Part shown: positions 7,552 to 15,381 of the stretch, one piece after another
Numbering within the stretch: the first letter of the stretch is position 1
Layout: the number at the start of each line of letters is the position of its first letter
Origin: Candidatus Methanomethylophilaceae archaeon
GTDB lineage: Archaea; Thermoplasmatota; Thermoplasmata; Methanomassiliicoccales; Methanomethylophilaceae
Length of the DNA stretch: 15,381 nucleotides
Assembly: GCA_013329105.1 (NCBI GenBank)
Contig: DUKW01000167.1
Coordinates: 1 to 15,381 of the forward strand
Direction: 5' to 3'
Position numbers and translations under genes: made by a program
The notes under the pieces: generated by a model
What the model was told of the DNA's origin: nothing
What the model saw: only the letters and a program-made list of their open reading frames with translations
The model's database searches: none

Positions 7552-9201
7552 ATGGCTAGGAGCGATATTATAAAGGCAGGCCTAGATAAGGCCCCATCAC
7601 GCAGTCTTCTTCGCGCTACAGGACTTAAGGATGACGACTTTGAGAAGCCGTTCATAGGCATTGCTAATTCATGGAACGATATAGTTCCTGGGCATATACA
7701 TCTCAACAAGTTTGCAGAAGCCGTTCGTGCAGGTATCGAAGAGGCGGGAGGAATCGCCTTCACATTTGGTGTTCCAGCTGTCTGTGACGGTATCGCTATG
7801 GGTCACAAAGGTATGCGTTATTCCCTCGTATCCAGAGAGACAATAGCCGACTGTTGTGAAATAATGGTTCAAGCTCATTCGCTTGATGGGTGGGTAGGGA
7901 TTACGAATTGTGATAAGATAACCCCCGGGATGCTTATGGCTGCGGGCCGTATTGACATACCATCTATCATGATCACCGGTGGGCCTATGGAAGCAGGCGA
8001 GTTCGATGAAGGCAAAGCAGATCTGCAAACGGTTTTTGAGGCTCTCGGCCAATATAATGCAGGTAACCTCGATGCCGAGTCGGTATCTCGTGTGGAATGC
8101 GCTGCTTGTCCGGGAGAGGGTAGTTGTTCTGGACTCTTTACCGCAAACACGATGGCTTGCCTAACAGAGGCTATGGGTATGAGTCTTTCGGGATGCGGGA
8201 CAATGCTAGCCACGGATCCCCGTAAGATCGAACTTGCAAAAGCTACTGGGAGACGAATTGTAGAGTTGGTTAGAGAGGGAATTACTGCCAGAAAAATCGT
8301 TAAGGAAGCCAGCATCCGCAACGCGATCAGAGTGGATATGGCCATAGGGGGATCGACCAATACCACGCTTCACATACCGGCAATAGCTAGGGAATTTGGT
8401 ATCGAGATAGACATCGATCTTTTCGATGAGATTTCCAGATCGATACCACACATAACTAATCTTAGACCAGGCGGCCCCTATCACATGAGTGATTTGGACG
8501 ATGCGGGGGGTGTCCCAGCCGTTATGAATCGTCTGCTCTCACTTCTTGAGGATGCACCCACTGTAAACGGTATAAGCATAAAGGAGATAGCTGCAAAAGC
8601 AATTGTGAAAAACGATGAGGTCCTTCGCCCCTTGACCAGGCCCCATCACAATGAGGGAGGTATAGCTGTCTTGAGAGGGAACCTTGCTCCTGAGGGGGCG
8701 GTGGTAAAGCAGTCAGCGGTCAGCGAATCAATGCTTCGCTTCAAAGGAAAAGCAAAGGTCTTTGATTCCGAGGACGAGGCGATGAAAGCCATATTAGGCG
8801 GGGAAGTCTCAAAGGGGATGGCAGTCGTGATACGATACGAGGGTCCTAAAGGAGCGCCCGGAATGCCGGAGATGCTCTCTCCAACCAGTCTTATAGCGGG
8901 TATGGGTCTTGCAGAGAGTGTGGCGCTCATTACGGATGGTCGTTTTTCCGGAGCAACGCGCGGTGGCAGCATTGGGCATGTATGTCCTGAGGCATATGAT
9001 CTGGGGCCCATTGCTGCACTGAGAGATGATGACATTATATGCATTGACATACCCGCAAGGCGTTTGGATGTGGAGCTAAGTGATGAGGAGATAGCCCGTA
9101 GGCTCAGGGATCTTAGACCCATTGATAAAGCCCCAAGAGGGCTACTTAAGAAGTATCGCCGCCTTGTCCAAAGTGCCTCAAAAGGTGCCTATCTGGATTG
9201 A
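7552..9201 (+). CDS. ilvD: Dihydroxy-acid dehydratase
   Basis: This Fe-S enzyme removes water from 2,3-dihydroxy acids to give the 2-oxo acids that precede valine, isoleucine and leucine. With the ATG at 7552 it has 549 residues, the normal length. Motifs seen: [12 protein letters not shown] (near 40-51), [14 protein letters not shown], the cluster cysteines in [14 protein letters not shown] (C120) and [17 protein letters not shown] (C186, C192), [21 protein letters not shown], and the C-terminal active-site segment [20 protein letters not shown]. Bases 7538-7542 (AGGTG) are a suitable Shine-Dalgarno site for this ATG. An in-frame GTG at 7540 would add four residues. PGHIHL in place of the PCNxHL seen in [2Fe-2S] enzymes suggests the oxygen-labile [4Fe-4S] type found in E. 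coli. It stands alone; no other ilv or leu gene is present. Confidence 0.97.
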   Translation: MARSDIIKAGLDKAPSRSLLRATGLKDDDFEKPFIGIANSWNDIVPGHIHLNKFAEAVRAGIEEAGGIAFTFGVPAVCDGIAMGHKGMRYSLVSRETIADCCEIMVQAHSLDGWVGITNCDKITPGMLMAAGRIDIPSIMITGGPMEAGEFDEGKADLQTVFEALGQYNAGNLDAESVSRVECAACPGEGSCSGLFTANTMACLTEAMGMSLSGCGTMLATDPRKIELAKATGRRIVELVREGITARKIVKEASIRNAIRVDMAIGGSTNTTLHIPAIAREFGIEIDIDLFDEISRSIPHITNLRPGGPYHMSDLDDAGGVPAVMNRLLSLLEDAPTVNGISIKEIAAKAIVKNDEVLRPLTRPHHNEGGIAVLRGNLAPEGAVVKQSAVSESMLRFKGKAKVFDSEDEAMKAILGGEVSKGMAVVIRYEGPKGAPGMPEMLSPTSLIAGMGLAESVALITDGRFSGATRGGSIGHVCPEAYDLGPIAALRDDDIICIDIPARRLDVELSDEEIARRLRDLRPIDKAPRGLLKKYRRLVQSASKGAYLD

Positions 9202-10238
9202 GAGAAATAATCCTTACCTCTTTTCATAATCTCAACGAAACTTGTACTATCCTCATCTAGCGAAGCCTTCATGACTTTATCGACAGCGTTCATGAATTTG
9301 GCCCAAGTGATGACAGCATTTTCGTTGAGGTGCTGTATTTCGTAATATAGCAAAGGATTTTCCTGTGAGACTTCGATGGCGCTCTCCGCCATCCTCTGGA
9401 AAGTGGTTGATCCTGCTTCTTTCAGCTTATCGTAACTAATCCCGCTATCAACCAACGCGGTGAAGAAGGCAATGTTCACGGCATGGCTCATTCCCAATAC
9501 ATACGCCATGCAGCGATCGTGCTCATCTATATCCATATGTGTAATATTAGCGCCATGGCCGTCAAAGAGAGAGCTTGCTTCATGGACGGCTGCGGCATTT
9601 CCGCAGTCGCAGATAATTATGTTTCTGTCATATACCGAGGGAATAGTGGGTCCGAACATTGGGTGCACAGAACATACTTTTAGATTCTGAGCCATACCCT
9701 TTATCGTCGTTACGAAGGGGGATTTAAGAGAGGATATATCAAAGATCAGCTGACCGCTGGCAATCTCCGACAGTTCTTCCAGTTTGCTCTTGACCGTAGA
9801 TATAGGTGTAGAAATGATGATAACCTCATAGTCGTCAACAATATCTGATAGTGCTGGGCCATTTCTGCCTATGACATCGACTATGTGACCATCTGTGCTG
9901 AAAAAGTTATGCAACCACTCCCCCATTTTTCCTTTACCTCCTATTATAAGCACCTTTTTTGGGCTCAATGGGTGTGAGAGAGATGCCTGTACATCAACTG
10001 CTTCGCGTATAAGTGCAGTAGCTAGCTCCTTGGACGTGTGCTCGCTTATACCAAACTGCTGTCCTAACGCGATGTAGCGTCTTATGACTTCTTTCTCCAC
10101 AGCAGGATCGCGTATCGGCTTTTTTTTCTCGTTTTTCCATTTACCTATCTCTTTAGCAACATCCATCCTAGCTGCTACTAACTGTATTATTTCCTTATCG
10201 AGATCAGCTATCTTTTGTCGTAGATCGTCAATGTCCAA
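9189..10238 (-). CDS. tyrA: Fused chorismate mutase / prephenate dehydrogenase
   Basis: The 349-residue protein converts chorismate to prephenate and then oxidatively decarboxylates it to 4-hydroxyphenylpyruvate, the tyrosine precursor. Residues 1-90 are an AroQ-type mutase with R7, R24, K35, D44, E48 and Q84 lining up with E. coli R11, R28, K39, D48, E52 and Q88. The position of E. coli R51 is V47. Residues 94-349 are the dehydrogenase: nucleotide-binding [11 protein letters not shown] (96-106) and the catalytic-type histidine H192 in CSVHPMFGP. The start is TTG at 10238, since an in-frame TGA precedes it and no ATG is available; GAGGCGG upstream can act as Shine-Dalgarno site. It overlaps aroC by 11 bases and is last in the operon. 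It ends in TAG, unlike every other complete gene here, and overlaps the ilvD end by 13 bases. Confidence 0.95.
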   Translation of the reverse strand: MDIDDLRQKIADLDKEIIQLVAARMDVAKEIGKWKNEKKKPIRDPAVEKEVIRRYIALGQQFGISEHTSKELATALIREAVDVQASLSHPLSPKKVLIIGGKGKMGEWLHNFFSTDGHIVDVIGRNGPALSDIVDDYEVIIISTPISTVKSKLEELSEIASGQLIFDISSLKSPFVTTIKGMAQNLKVCSVHPMFGPTIPSVYDRNIIICDCGNAAAVHEASSLFDGHGANITHMDIDEHDRCMAYVLGMSHAVNIAFFTALVDSGISYDKLKEAGSTTFQRMAESAIEVSQENPLLYYEIQHLNENAVITWAKFMNAVDKVMKASLDEDSTSFVEIMKRGKDYFSQSR

Positions 10239-11301
10239 TGAAACCGCCTCTTTCCATCATGTCGAGAGCTGTAATACACGCCATCGCTTCTACTACCGCC
10301 ACCGCTCTCGGTACGATGCAGGGGTCATGACGTCCTCCGACACTCATCTCAACCTCTTTTCTGCTCTTAATATCAACTGTTCTCTGTTGAATCGCTATTG
10401 AGGGTGTGGGTTTGAAGTAACAACGCATTACAACCGGCATGCCACTGGTCCTGCCGCCCAACACACCACCGTGTTTGTTTCCATCTGTAACAACACTTCC
10501 ATCCGCAATCCTAAACGGGTCGTTGTTAATTGAACCCTTTGAGCTTGCAGCAGAGACGCCGTCGCCTATTTCGAAGGCCCTCATTGCCGGTATTGAGAAC
10601 ATGGCCTTGGCCATTTCTCCATCAAAGGTGTCAAACCACGGTTCTCCTACACCTACAGGCATGCCGTATATACGGCATTCAACAACACCTCCTGTGCTGT
10701 CTCCTTTTGATTTGCATTCTCTTATCTCGGCAGCCATTCTTTTATCAATTTCGACGGAACAGGCGCGTGTAGGGTTGTCTCGAGATGATAACGCCTCCTC
10801 CAAATCCCTATCGCTATGATCATGGATTTGGCCAATAGAGCGGGTAAACCCTGCCACTGTCACGTTCTCCTTTTTTAGTGCCGCTCTACAGATCGAACCG
10901 GCGGCCACGAGAGGAGCCGTCATCCTGCCTGAGAACATACCTCCGCCGCGAATATCATGGTAGGGGTTTCGTGTAAGGGCAGTGAAATCAGCATGGCCAG
11001 GGCGAGGTTGTGTCTTGAATTGGATGTAATCGTCGCTCCGTACATTCTTATTCTCTATCAGAATAGATATCGGATCACCGTTGCAGACACCCTCGTCGAC
11101 ACCGGATACGAAGTTCGGCTGGTCTGTCTCTCTCCTACTAGTTCCAAGGTCGTTCTGAGGTGCCCGTAGTCGCATATCTTCCAGAATAGAATCGTAATCC
11201 AAACTCAGACCCCCACGTATTCCTTCCAAGATGCAGCCTACATAGGGTCCGTGACTGGCACCCCATAGGGTTGTTCTTACGATCATTCCTATTGTGTTCA
11301 T
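10228..11301 (-). CDS. aroC: Chorismate synthase
   Basis: This FMN-dependent enzyme makes chorismate from 5-enolpyruvylshikimate-3-phosphate by 1,4-trans elimination of phosphate. The protein has 357 residues, normal for the family. Motifs seen: GASHG with the catalytic-type H17, RPGHAD with H103, RGGGMFSGRMTAPLVAAGSI, GDSTGGVVEC, the FMN-region segment NKHGGVLGGRTSGMP, and the C-terminal signature GRHDPCIVPRAVAVVE. Its ATG overlaps the aroA stop as ATGA, so translation is probably coupled. Its own end overlaps tyrA. Archaeal enzymes need reduced flavin from a separate reductase; none is encoded here. Confidence 0.98.
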   Translation of the reverse strand: MNTIGMIVRTTLWGASHGPYVGCILEGIRGGLSLDYDSILEDMRLRAPQNDLGTSRRETDQPNFVSGVDEGVCNGDPISILIENKNVRSDDYIQFKTQPRPGHADFTALTRNPYHDIRGGGMFSGRMTAPLVAAGSICRAALKKENVTVAGFTRSIGQIHDHSDRDLEEALSSRDNPTRACSVEIDKRMAAEIRECKSKGDSTGGVVECRIYGMPVGVGEPWFDTFDGEMAKAMFSIPAMRAFEIGDGVSAASSKGSINNDPFRIADGSVVTDGNKHGGVLGGRTSGMPVVMRCYFKPTPSIAIQQRTVDIKSRKEVEMSVGGRHDPCIVPRAVAVVEAMACITALDMMERGGFIGH

Positions 11302-12554
11302 CTAATCTCACTCCAATCTGCGCCCAATGATTTCATGTGTTCGAGGAAAAGTGGGTATGACACTTTGTATTCATCATTACAAATGATCTCCGTAACACCT
11401 TCTGCGCTTAGGGCGGCGACGAAGGCCGCCATCATTATGCGGTGGTCCCCATATGTATTAACAGTGCATCCTTTGAGAGCTCGTCCGCCCTGTATAGAAC
11501 AACCATCCTCGTGGGCAATAACGTCCGCACCCATGGCGCGAAGGAATCCAACGGTCGTAGCAATGCGGTCAGTCTCCTTGAACCTTAGATGCTGTGCGTT
11601 ATATAGTCTACTTTTACCACTAGCCTTAGTTGCCAATACGGCAACGATAGGAAATAGATCGGGCGTATCTGACATATCCACATCAGTCGATTTCAAAGGG
11701 GAGTTTTGTGACCTTACCCATCCGTTTCCTATCTTTACTTCTGCTCCGAAGGCCTGTAGGATCCGCACTATCTCCTTATCTCCTTGGCGATCCTCTATGT
11801 TAAGCCCATTTACAGTAACAGAGCCGCAAAGAGCGCCGGCCACCAGGGGAAATGCAGCTGAGGAGAAATCGCCTGGCACTTTGTAGTTGCATGCTCTGTA
11901 TCCACCTCCAACAACACGAAAACCTGATTCACAGATCTTAACAGGAACACCGAACCGTTCCATCATGTCTATAGTTATATCAACGTAAGGCCTGGAACTG
12001 AGTCTGCCTTTTATTCTAATCTCTGCACCCTCCTTCCTTAGACCGCTGCTTATAAGAAGGGAACTTATGAACTGAGAGCTAAGATCTCCGCGTATGGATG
12101 TAGAATTTGAACTCAGCGGCCCACGAATTGAGACAGGCGGGTAGCCATTCCGCGAATTGCATATGGCACCCATCTCAGTAAGGGACTCCAGAAGAGGTGC
12201 CAGGGGGCGTGTTCGGAGAGAAGAATCACCATCGATTGTGGTGGTATCTGGAAAAAGGGAAGCCAATCCTGCCAACAAACGGAGGGTTGTGCCCGAATTC
12301 CCAACATTTACGGTGCGCTCTGCAGATGTTAGAGTTCCGCCGTTAACGGTGATTCCATTATCATGTTCATAGAATCGTGCTCCAAAAGCGTTCATCGCCT
12401 GTAGGGAAGCAACGGTGTCGGCCGAGATCAGTGGGGTCGATATATGTGATTGGCCCATCGCCATTCCTGATAGAAATATCGCACGATGCGTATGGCTCTT
12501 TGAGGGAGGAGCAACAACAGTACCTCTCACTTCACTGCCACGTACCTTAATCAT
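11298..12554 (-). CDS. aroA: 3-phosphoshikimate 1-carboxyvinyltransferase (EPSP synthase)
   Basis: The enzyme transfers the enolpyruvyl group of PEP to shikimate-3-phosphate. The 418-residue protein shows the family residues: PPSKSHTHRA (K19, S20, R24), GNSGTTLR (85-92), SSLRTRPLAPLLESL (R116), DLSSQFISSLL, SDTPDLFPIVAVLA with the catalytic aspartate, LRFKETDRI, and TYGDHRIMMAAF near the C-terminus. The PEP/glyphosate-site motif reads NSGT, where many class I enzymes have NAGT; the glycine is kept. Both its start and stop form ATGA overlaps with neighbouring genes. Note that in archaea the name aroA' is also used for a different enzyme, ADH synthase; this is the classical EPSP synthase. Confidence 0.98.
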   Translation of the reverse strand: MIKVRGSEVRGTVVAPPSKSHTHRAIFLSGMAMGQSHISTPLISADTVASLQAMNAFGARFYEHDNGITVNGGTLTSAERTVNVGNSGTTLRLLAGLASLFPDTTTIDGDSSLRTRPLAPLLESLTEMGAICNSRNGYPPVSIRGPLSSNSTSIRGDLSSQFISSLLISSGLRKEGAEIRIKGRLSSRPYVDITIDMMERFGVPVKICESGFRVVGGGYRACNYKVPGDFSSAAFPLVAGALCGSVTVNGLNIEDRQGDKEIVRILQAFGAEVKIGNGWVRSQNSPLKSTDVDMSDTPDLFPIVAVLATKASGKSRLYNAQHLRFKETDRIATTVGFLRAMGADVIAHEDGCSIQGGRALKGCTVNTYGDHRIMMAAFVAALSAEGVTEIICNDEYKVSYPLFLEHMKSLGADWSEIR

Positions 12555-13375
12555 TCTTTCTCCCTCGTTTTGCAGTTAATGAAGAATCCCTCTTCCTCAG
12601 AAAGGATCCTGTCGCAAACACTATCATTCGCGATGATGGCTACGGCTGGGCCCGTCCCGGTAATACCAGCTGCCAGCGCACCATGTGCCAGAGCCCGGTC
12701 TGTAAGACCTGTGTCCGCATTGAGTATTTCCGCAACCATCCTGCCGTTTGCTGTCATAGCTTGGAATGGTTCGGTTTTGCTTAGTTCCCAGATCTTGAGG
12801 AATTCCTTTGCTTTCGCTTTGAAATCCTGAAGGCGTATTGTGTTTTTGGGGGTTTTGGATGATGGTATATGAAGCAGAACGTTATGTGCTCCTATCTTAT
12901 CGCGGTGTTCTATCGTGAGCTTCACGTTGTCTGTAGCGACGAATCCTCCGAACTGGCATCCACAGGCATCATCAAATGCCCCTGTAAGAGATACACCAGC
13001 CTCTACGGAACTGATGCATCCAATTCGCAGGACATCTACATCATCCATACTGCTCCCGTATGCGTTTCTTATAGCAAGACATATGGCGTTTGCAGCAGAA
13101 CTAGAGCTCTTCAATCCACGTGAGACGGGTATGTTTGATCGTACAGTCAGAATGCCAGTACATTTCTCTCCCAGAATTGAGTGCATATTTTGGGCGCAGG
13201 TTTCTGCCAACTTTGTGTCTGTTTTCTCTTGCCCCTCTAACATTATAATAAGCTTACTTCCTCCGGACTCAAATGTGGCCTCTGTACGGAGGTCTATACC
13301 TATTGTGGCGCCCTTGCCTGAGGGGATAGCATTGACAACGGTGATAGCGCCAAAGGAGACCGCATGCCCCTTCAT
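12551..13375 (-). CDS. aroK: Archaeal shikimate kinase, GHMP family
   Basis: The enzyme phosphorylates the 3-hydroxyl of shikimate with ATP. Archaea use a GHMP-superfamily kinase (related to homoserine kinase) unrelated to bacterial AroK. The 274-residue protein has the GHMP ATP-binding motif IPVSRGLKSSSSAANA (82-97) and the C-terminal glycine-rich motif AAGITGTGPAVAII (about 233-246). The N-terminal GHAVSFGAITVVNAIPSGKG and SLTGAFDDACGCQFGG are also typical of archaeal shikimate kinases. Its place between aroDE and aroA supports the function. The ATG overlaps the aroDE stop, and its stop overlaps the aroA ATG, both as ATGA. Confidence 0.96.
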   Translation of the reverse strand: MKGHAVSFGAITVVNAIPSGKGATIGIDLRTEATFESGGSKLIIMLEGQEKTDTKLAETCAQNMHSILGEKCTGILTVRSNIPVSRGLKSSSSAANAICLAIRNAYGSSMDDVDVLRIGCISSVEAGVSLTGAFDDACGCQFGGFVATDNVKLTIEHRDKIGAHNVLLHIPSSKTPKNTIRLQDFKAKAKEFLKIWELSKTEPFQAMTANGRMVAEILNADTGLTDRALAHGALAAGITGTGPAVAIIANDSVCDRILSEEEGFFINCKTREKE

Positions 13376-14712
13376 ACCAATGCCTCCATCATAACTTTCG
13401 GATCGACATTTTTACCAGTCCATATATAAAAAGAGGCTAGAGCCTGGTGAACTAGCATGTCTATGCCACTTATGGTCTTTGCTCCTCTGTAAGAAGCTTC
13501 CCTGATCAACGGGGTGTCCCTTGGACGGTATACTAGGTCAAAGACAGTGTGTCCTTCATGCAGCATCGCCGTATCTATAGGTGCAGAGGAAGGGAAACCC
13601 TGCATACCTAACGGTGTGCAGTTTATTATCAGATCAAAATCATCGAGCGAGCGAGGGGCCTCTAGGGTATGACATTGAAAGCGCTCTGCCAGTTTATATG
13701 CTTTGTTCATATCACGGTTTGTTACAGTAACCTCCCCGCCAGCAGAAGATATGGCATAACAGCAGGCCATGGCTGCTCCTCCGGCACCTATAATTAAGGC
13801 ATGAGAGCGCGCAGGATCTACGCCATTGTTGATGAGAGCCCGCAAGGCTCCTTCAACATCCGTATTGTAGCCCACAATCTTACCTTCTTCGTTGCAAATC
13901 GTGTTCACTGCCCCGACGGCTGCAGCCGAAGGATCCAACTCATCCATCTGCTCTATTACTTGTACCTTATAAGGGATGGTGACGTTGAGTCCCCGGATTG
14001 AGTATGCCAACATGAACGTTGACAGCTCCTCTATGTCAGGGACGTCGAAACGCAGATATTTTCCGCGTATATCCATTGCTGAGAGCGCCGCATGATGCAT
14101 TGCCGGAGAGGCAGTATGTCCCAGAGGTCTGCCAACTATGCCTAGAATCATGGCATCAGGGCCGAGACGTTTCATCTCCTCCACATGAAACTGACCAGGT
14201 GCAGTTGGATGGCCGCCATGACCGAAGGTGAAGAGGTTTCCTAAGACTTTAGGGCGCAAACGTGTTACTCCGCCTATCTCTCCCATTCCCAATATAATAT
14301 GTTCATATTCTATGGACTGTGAGGCACGGTAGATGGATACAAGATCTCTAAAACGGTTCACCATGAACGCTGCCTTGCGGACTCTGCTTTGCAATCTGTC
14401 CATCTGTCTTATTATTTCTGTGTGGGGTGGTGTTCTCTCCCAGTCATGATGAGAAAACATGATCCATTCTGGTAATATGAAAGGAACATCTTCTTCACCC
14501 ACATCTATCAGTATCGCGCCTCGTCTTATTGCTTCATTGGCTGCTGACCAACGTCTCTCCCCTTTTAAGCCCCCTAAGGTGGCTATGAAAGGAAGGTTCG
14601 GAAGCTCATTAGGTATACATTCTAACATATCGAGACGCAGTTCGATCATGTCTGCCGCACCGGCAGCTCTGAGATCCTCAGGATGGGAAACTGATAGGCA
14701 GATTTTTGTCAT
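13372..14712 (-). CDS. aroDE: Fused 3-dehydroquinate dehydratase / shikimate dehydrogenase
   Basis: One 446-residue protein covers two successive steps, dehydration of 3-dehydroquinate and NADPH-dependent reduction of 3-dehydroshikimate. Residues 1 to about 185 are a type I AroD: ELRLD (E24, R26), SHHDWERTP with H89 as catalytic histidine, RKAAFM with K113 as Schiff-base lysine, R151, and TAPGQ (Q174). Residues 188-446 are AroE: GIVGRPLGHTASPAMHHAAL, NVTIPYK with K249, GYNTD with D285, and the nucleotide motif GAGGAA (309-314). The AroD part is short. The usual glutamate of the DxE motif is G72, and the helix between it and H89 is about 13 residues shorter than in M. jannaschii AroD. The frame runs without a break through the junction, so the fusion is real. 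ATGA overlaps join it to both neighbours. Confidence 0.96.
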   Translation of the reverse strand: MTKICLSVSHPEDLRAAGAADMIELRLDMLECIPNELPNLPFIATLGGLKGERRWSAANEAIRRGAILIDVGEEDVPFILPEWIMFSHHDWERTPPHTEIIRQMDRLQSRVRKAAFMVNRFRDLVSIYRASQSIEYEHIILGMGEIGGVTRLRPKVLGNLFTFGHGGHPTAPGQFHVEEMKRLGPDAMILGIVGRPLGHTASPAMHHAALSAMDIRGKYLRFDVPDIEELSTFMLAYSIRGLNVTIPYKVQVIEQMDELDPSAAAVGAVNTICNEEGKIVGYNTDVEGALRALINNGVDPARSHALIIGAGGAAMACCYAISSAGGEVTVTNRDMNKAYKLAERFQCHTLEAPRSLDDFDLIINCTPLGMQGFPSSAPIDTAMLHEGHTVFDLVYRPRDTPLIREASYRGAKTISGIDMLVHQALASFYIWTGKNVDPKVMMEALV

Positions 14713-15381
14713 GTCTCTCGTATGGTCTCATCGACCATCATACCGAAATGCCTTCCGCCTGATGACACCGATGCGAGGACCTCATCCCCACTTCTCAATT
14801 CGCTGACAGATATAGACCCATCGGGGGTGACTAGACGTACCGTCTCAGCGTTCTGGACTATTGCATTGTATCTATTGCCTTCATGCTCAAGCTCGATCAA
14901 AAGCATGGGGCGCTTCTCTATCTTGCAACGACCGATAACCGCCCTTCTCGATTCGCCTTTCGCATTCACCAACAATACCTCATCCCCTCCTCTCAGCTCA
15001 GATAGGTACCTAGTCTTACCCCCAGGTGTGAGTACATAGGCATGTACGGCACCGGCATTGACCCGGAATGGGCGGGATGCAACATATTGACTCTCCTCGC
15101 TCTCCGATTCAATAAGTAGAAGACATGACGACTGCGATCCAACGAGCATTCCCTCGCCAGGACTCATTAGGCTGCATGTATCCACACAGACGCGGTCGGA
15201 AAGCGGTAGGGGCCTCACGCCGCCGACTCTCACGGGTCTGAGTTCGATCCTCTCCTGAGAAAGCAGTATGTCAGATATCTCATCATCATCCCACGATTCA
15301 GGCTCGAGGAGAACGGCATCCACTCCCCTTTCCAAGGTCTTCAGGAAGAGCCCGGCCTCCTCTAAACTTTGGGCAACAGCC
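14709..15381 (-). CDS. aroB': 3-dehydroquinate synthase II, 5' end cut by window edge
   Basis: This archaeal enzyme makes 3-dehydroquinate by NAD-dependent oxidative deamination and cyclisation of 2-amino-3,7-dideoxy-D-threo-hept-6-ulosonate. It is unrelated to bacterial AroB. The frame is open to the right edge, giving 223 C-terminal residues; the family has about 320-390, so the N-terminal part is missing. A TTG at 15335 is only an internal leucine codon. Strong family segments are DRVCVDTCSLMSPGEGMLVG, SRPFRVNAGAVHAYVLTPGG, RYLSELRGGDEVLLVNAKG, GRCKIEKRPMLLIELEHEG, IVQNAETVRLVTPDG, and the end HFGMMVDETIRE. ELRxGDEVL occurs twice, a repeat I believe is normal for this family. It is the most upstream visible gene of the shikimate operon; the operon promoter is outside the window. 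Confidence 0.95.
   Translation of the reverse strand, partial: AVAQSLEEAGLFLKTLERGVDAVLLEPESWDDDEISDILLSQERIELRPVRVGGVRPLPLSDRVCVDTCSLMSPGEGMLVGSQSSCLLLIESESEESQYVASRPFRVNAGAVHAYVLTPGGKTRYLSELRGGDEVLLVNAKGESRRAVIGRCKIEKRPMLLIELEHEGNRYNAIVQNAETVRLVTPDGSISVSELRSGDEVLASVSSGGRHFGMMVDETIRET

Noticed and set aside
8646..9122. Minus-strand frame of 158 codons inside ilvD as a separate gene
   Set aside because: It lies antisense to well-conserved ilvD codons and its serine-rich product shows no domain. It is treated only as the in-frame continuation after the tyrA TAG.
10112..10135. Run of eight As in the tyrA message as a programmed slippage site
   Set aside because: The frame is intact on both sides, and a shift would destroy both domains downstream. 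Nothing suggests a useful alternative product.
11335..11886. Plus-strand frame of 183 codons
   Set aside because: It is a shadow of aroA, whose conserved motifs cover this stretch.
13372..14712. AroD-AroE fusion as a sequencing or assembly artefact
   Set aside because: The frame is continuous, both halves are conserved up to the junction near residues 180-190, and the separate stop and start expected of two genes are absent.

Overview
The window is ordinary, gene-dense archaeal chromosome. Archaeal-type genes include an archaeosine tRNA-guanine transglycosylase, Pth2, EF-2 with a diphthamide-site histidine, EF-1A, an archaeal 3-dehydroquinate synthase II and a GHMP-family shikimate kinase. 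TATA boxes sit about 25 bases before several starts. I infer a euryarchaeon, perhaps related to Thermoplasmata/Methanomassiliicoccales, from protein flavour and the fused aro genes; that placement is tentative. No mobile element, CRISPR array, tRNA or rRNA is visible, and no gene-free stretch exceeds 300 bases.

Left part (1-2359). On the minus strand lie a tgtA that runs off the left edge and a small cysteine-containing DUF2703-like gene. Facing the other way is pth2. An AT-rich stretch near 1939-1978 probably serves as a divergent promoter region.

Centre (2400-7457). This is the archaeal str cluster on the plus strand: rps12 (uS12), rps7 (uS7), EF-2, EF-1A and rps10 (uS10). Promoter-like elements precede rps12 and EF-1A. 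A T-tract and a possible small hairpin lie before rps10. ilvD (dihydroxy-acid dehydratase, branched-chain amino acid synthesis) follows at 7552-9201 with its own promoter signals.

Right part (9189-15381). A minus-strand operon encodes the shikimate pathway from 3-dehydroquinate synthesis to chorismate and on towards tyrosine. Its order is DHQ synthase II (cut by the right edge), fused AroD-AroE, archaeal AroK, AroA, AroC, and fused chorismate mutase-prephenate dehydrogenase. Gene order equals reaction order. Four junctions are ATGA overlaps and the fifth is an 11-base overlap with a TTG start. The operon converges on ilvD with a 13-base tail-to-tail overlap. The only step of the archaeal route to chorismate not seen is the first (ADH synthase), which could lie beyond the right edge.

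I see no convincing new system. The points worth a second look are active-site substitutions in the AroD and chorismate mutase domains, the shortened AroD domain, the single TAG stop followed by about 180 open codons, and a possible 24-codon leader ORF before rps12.
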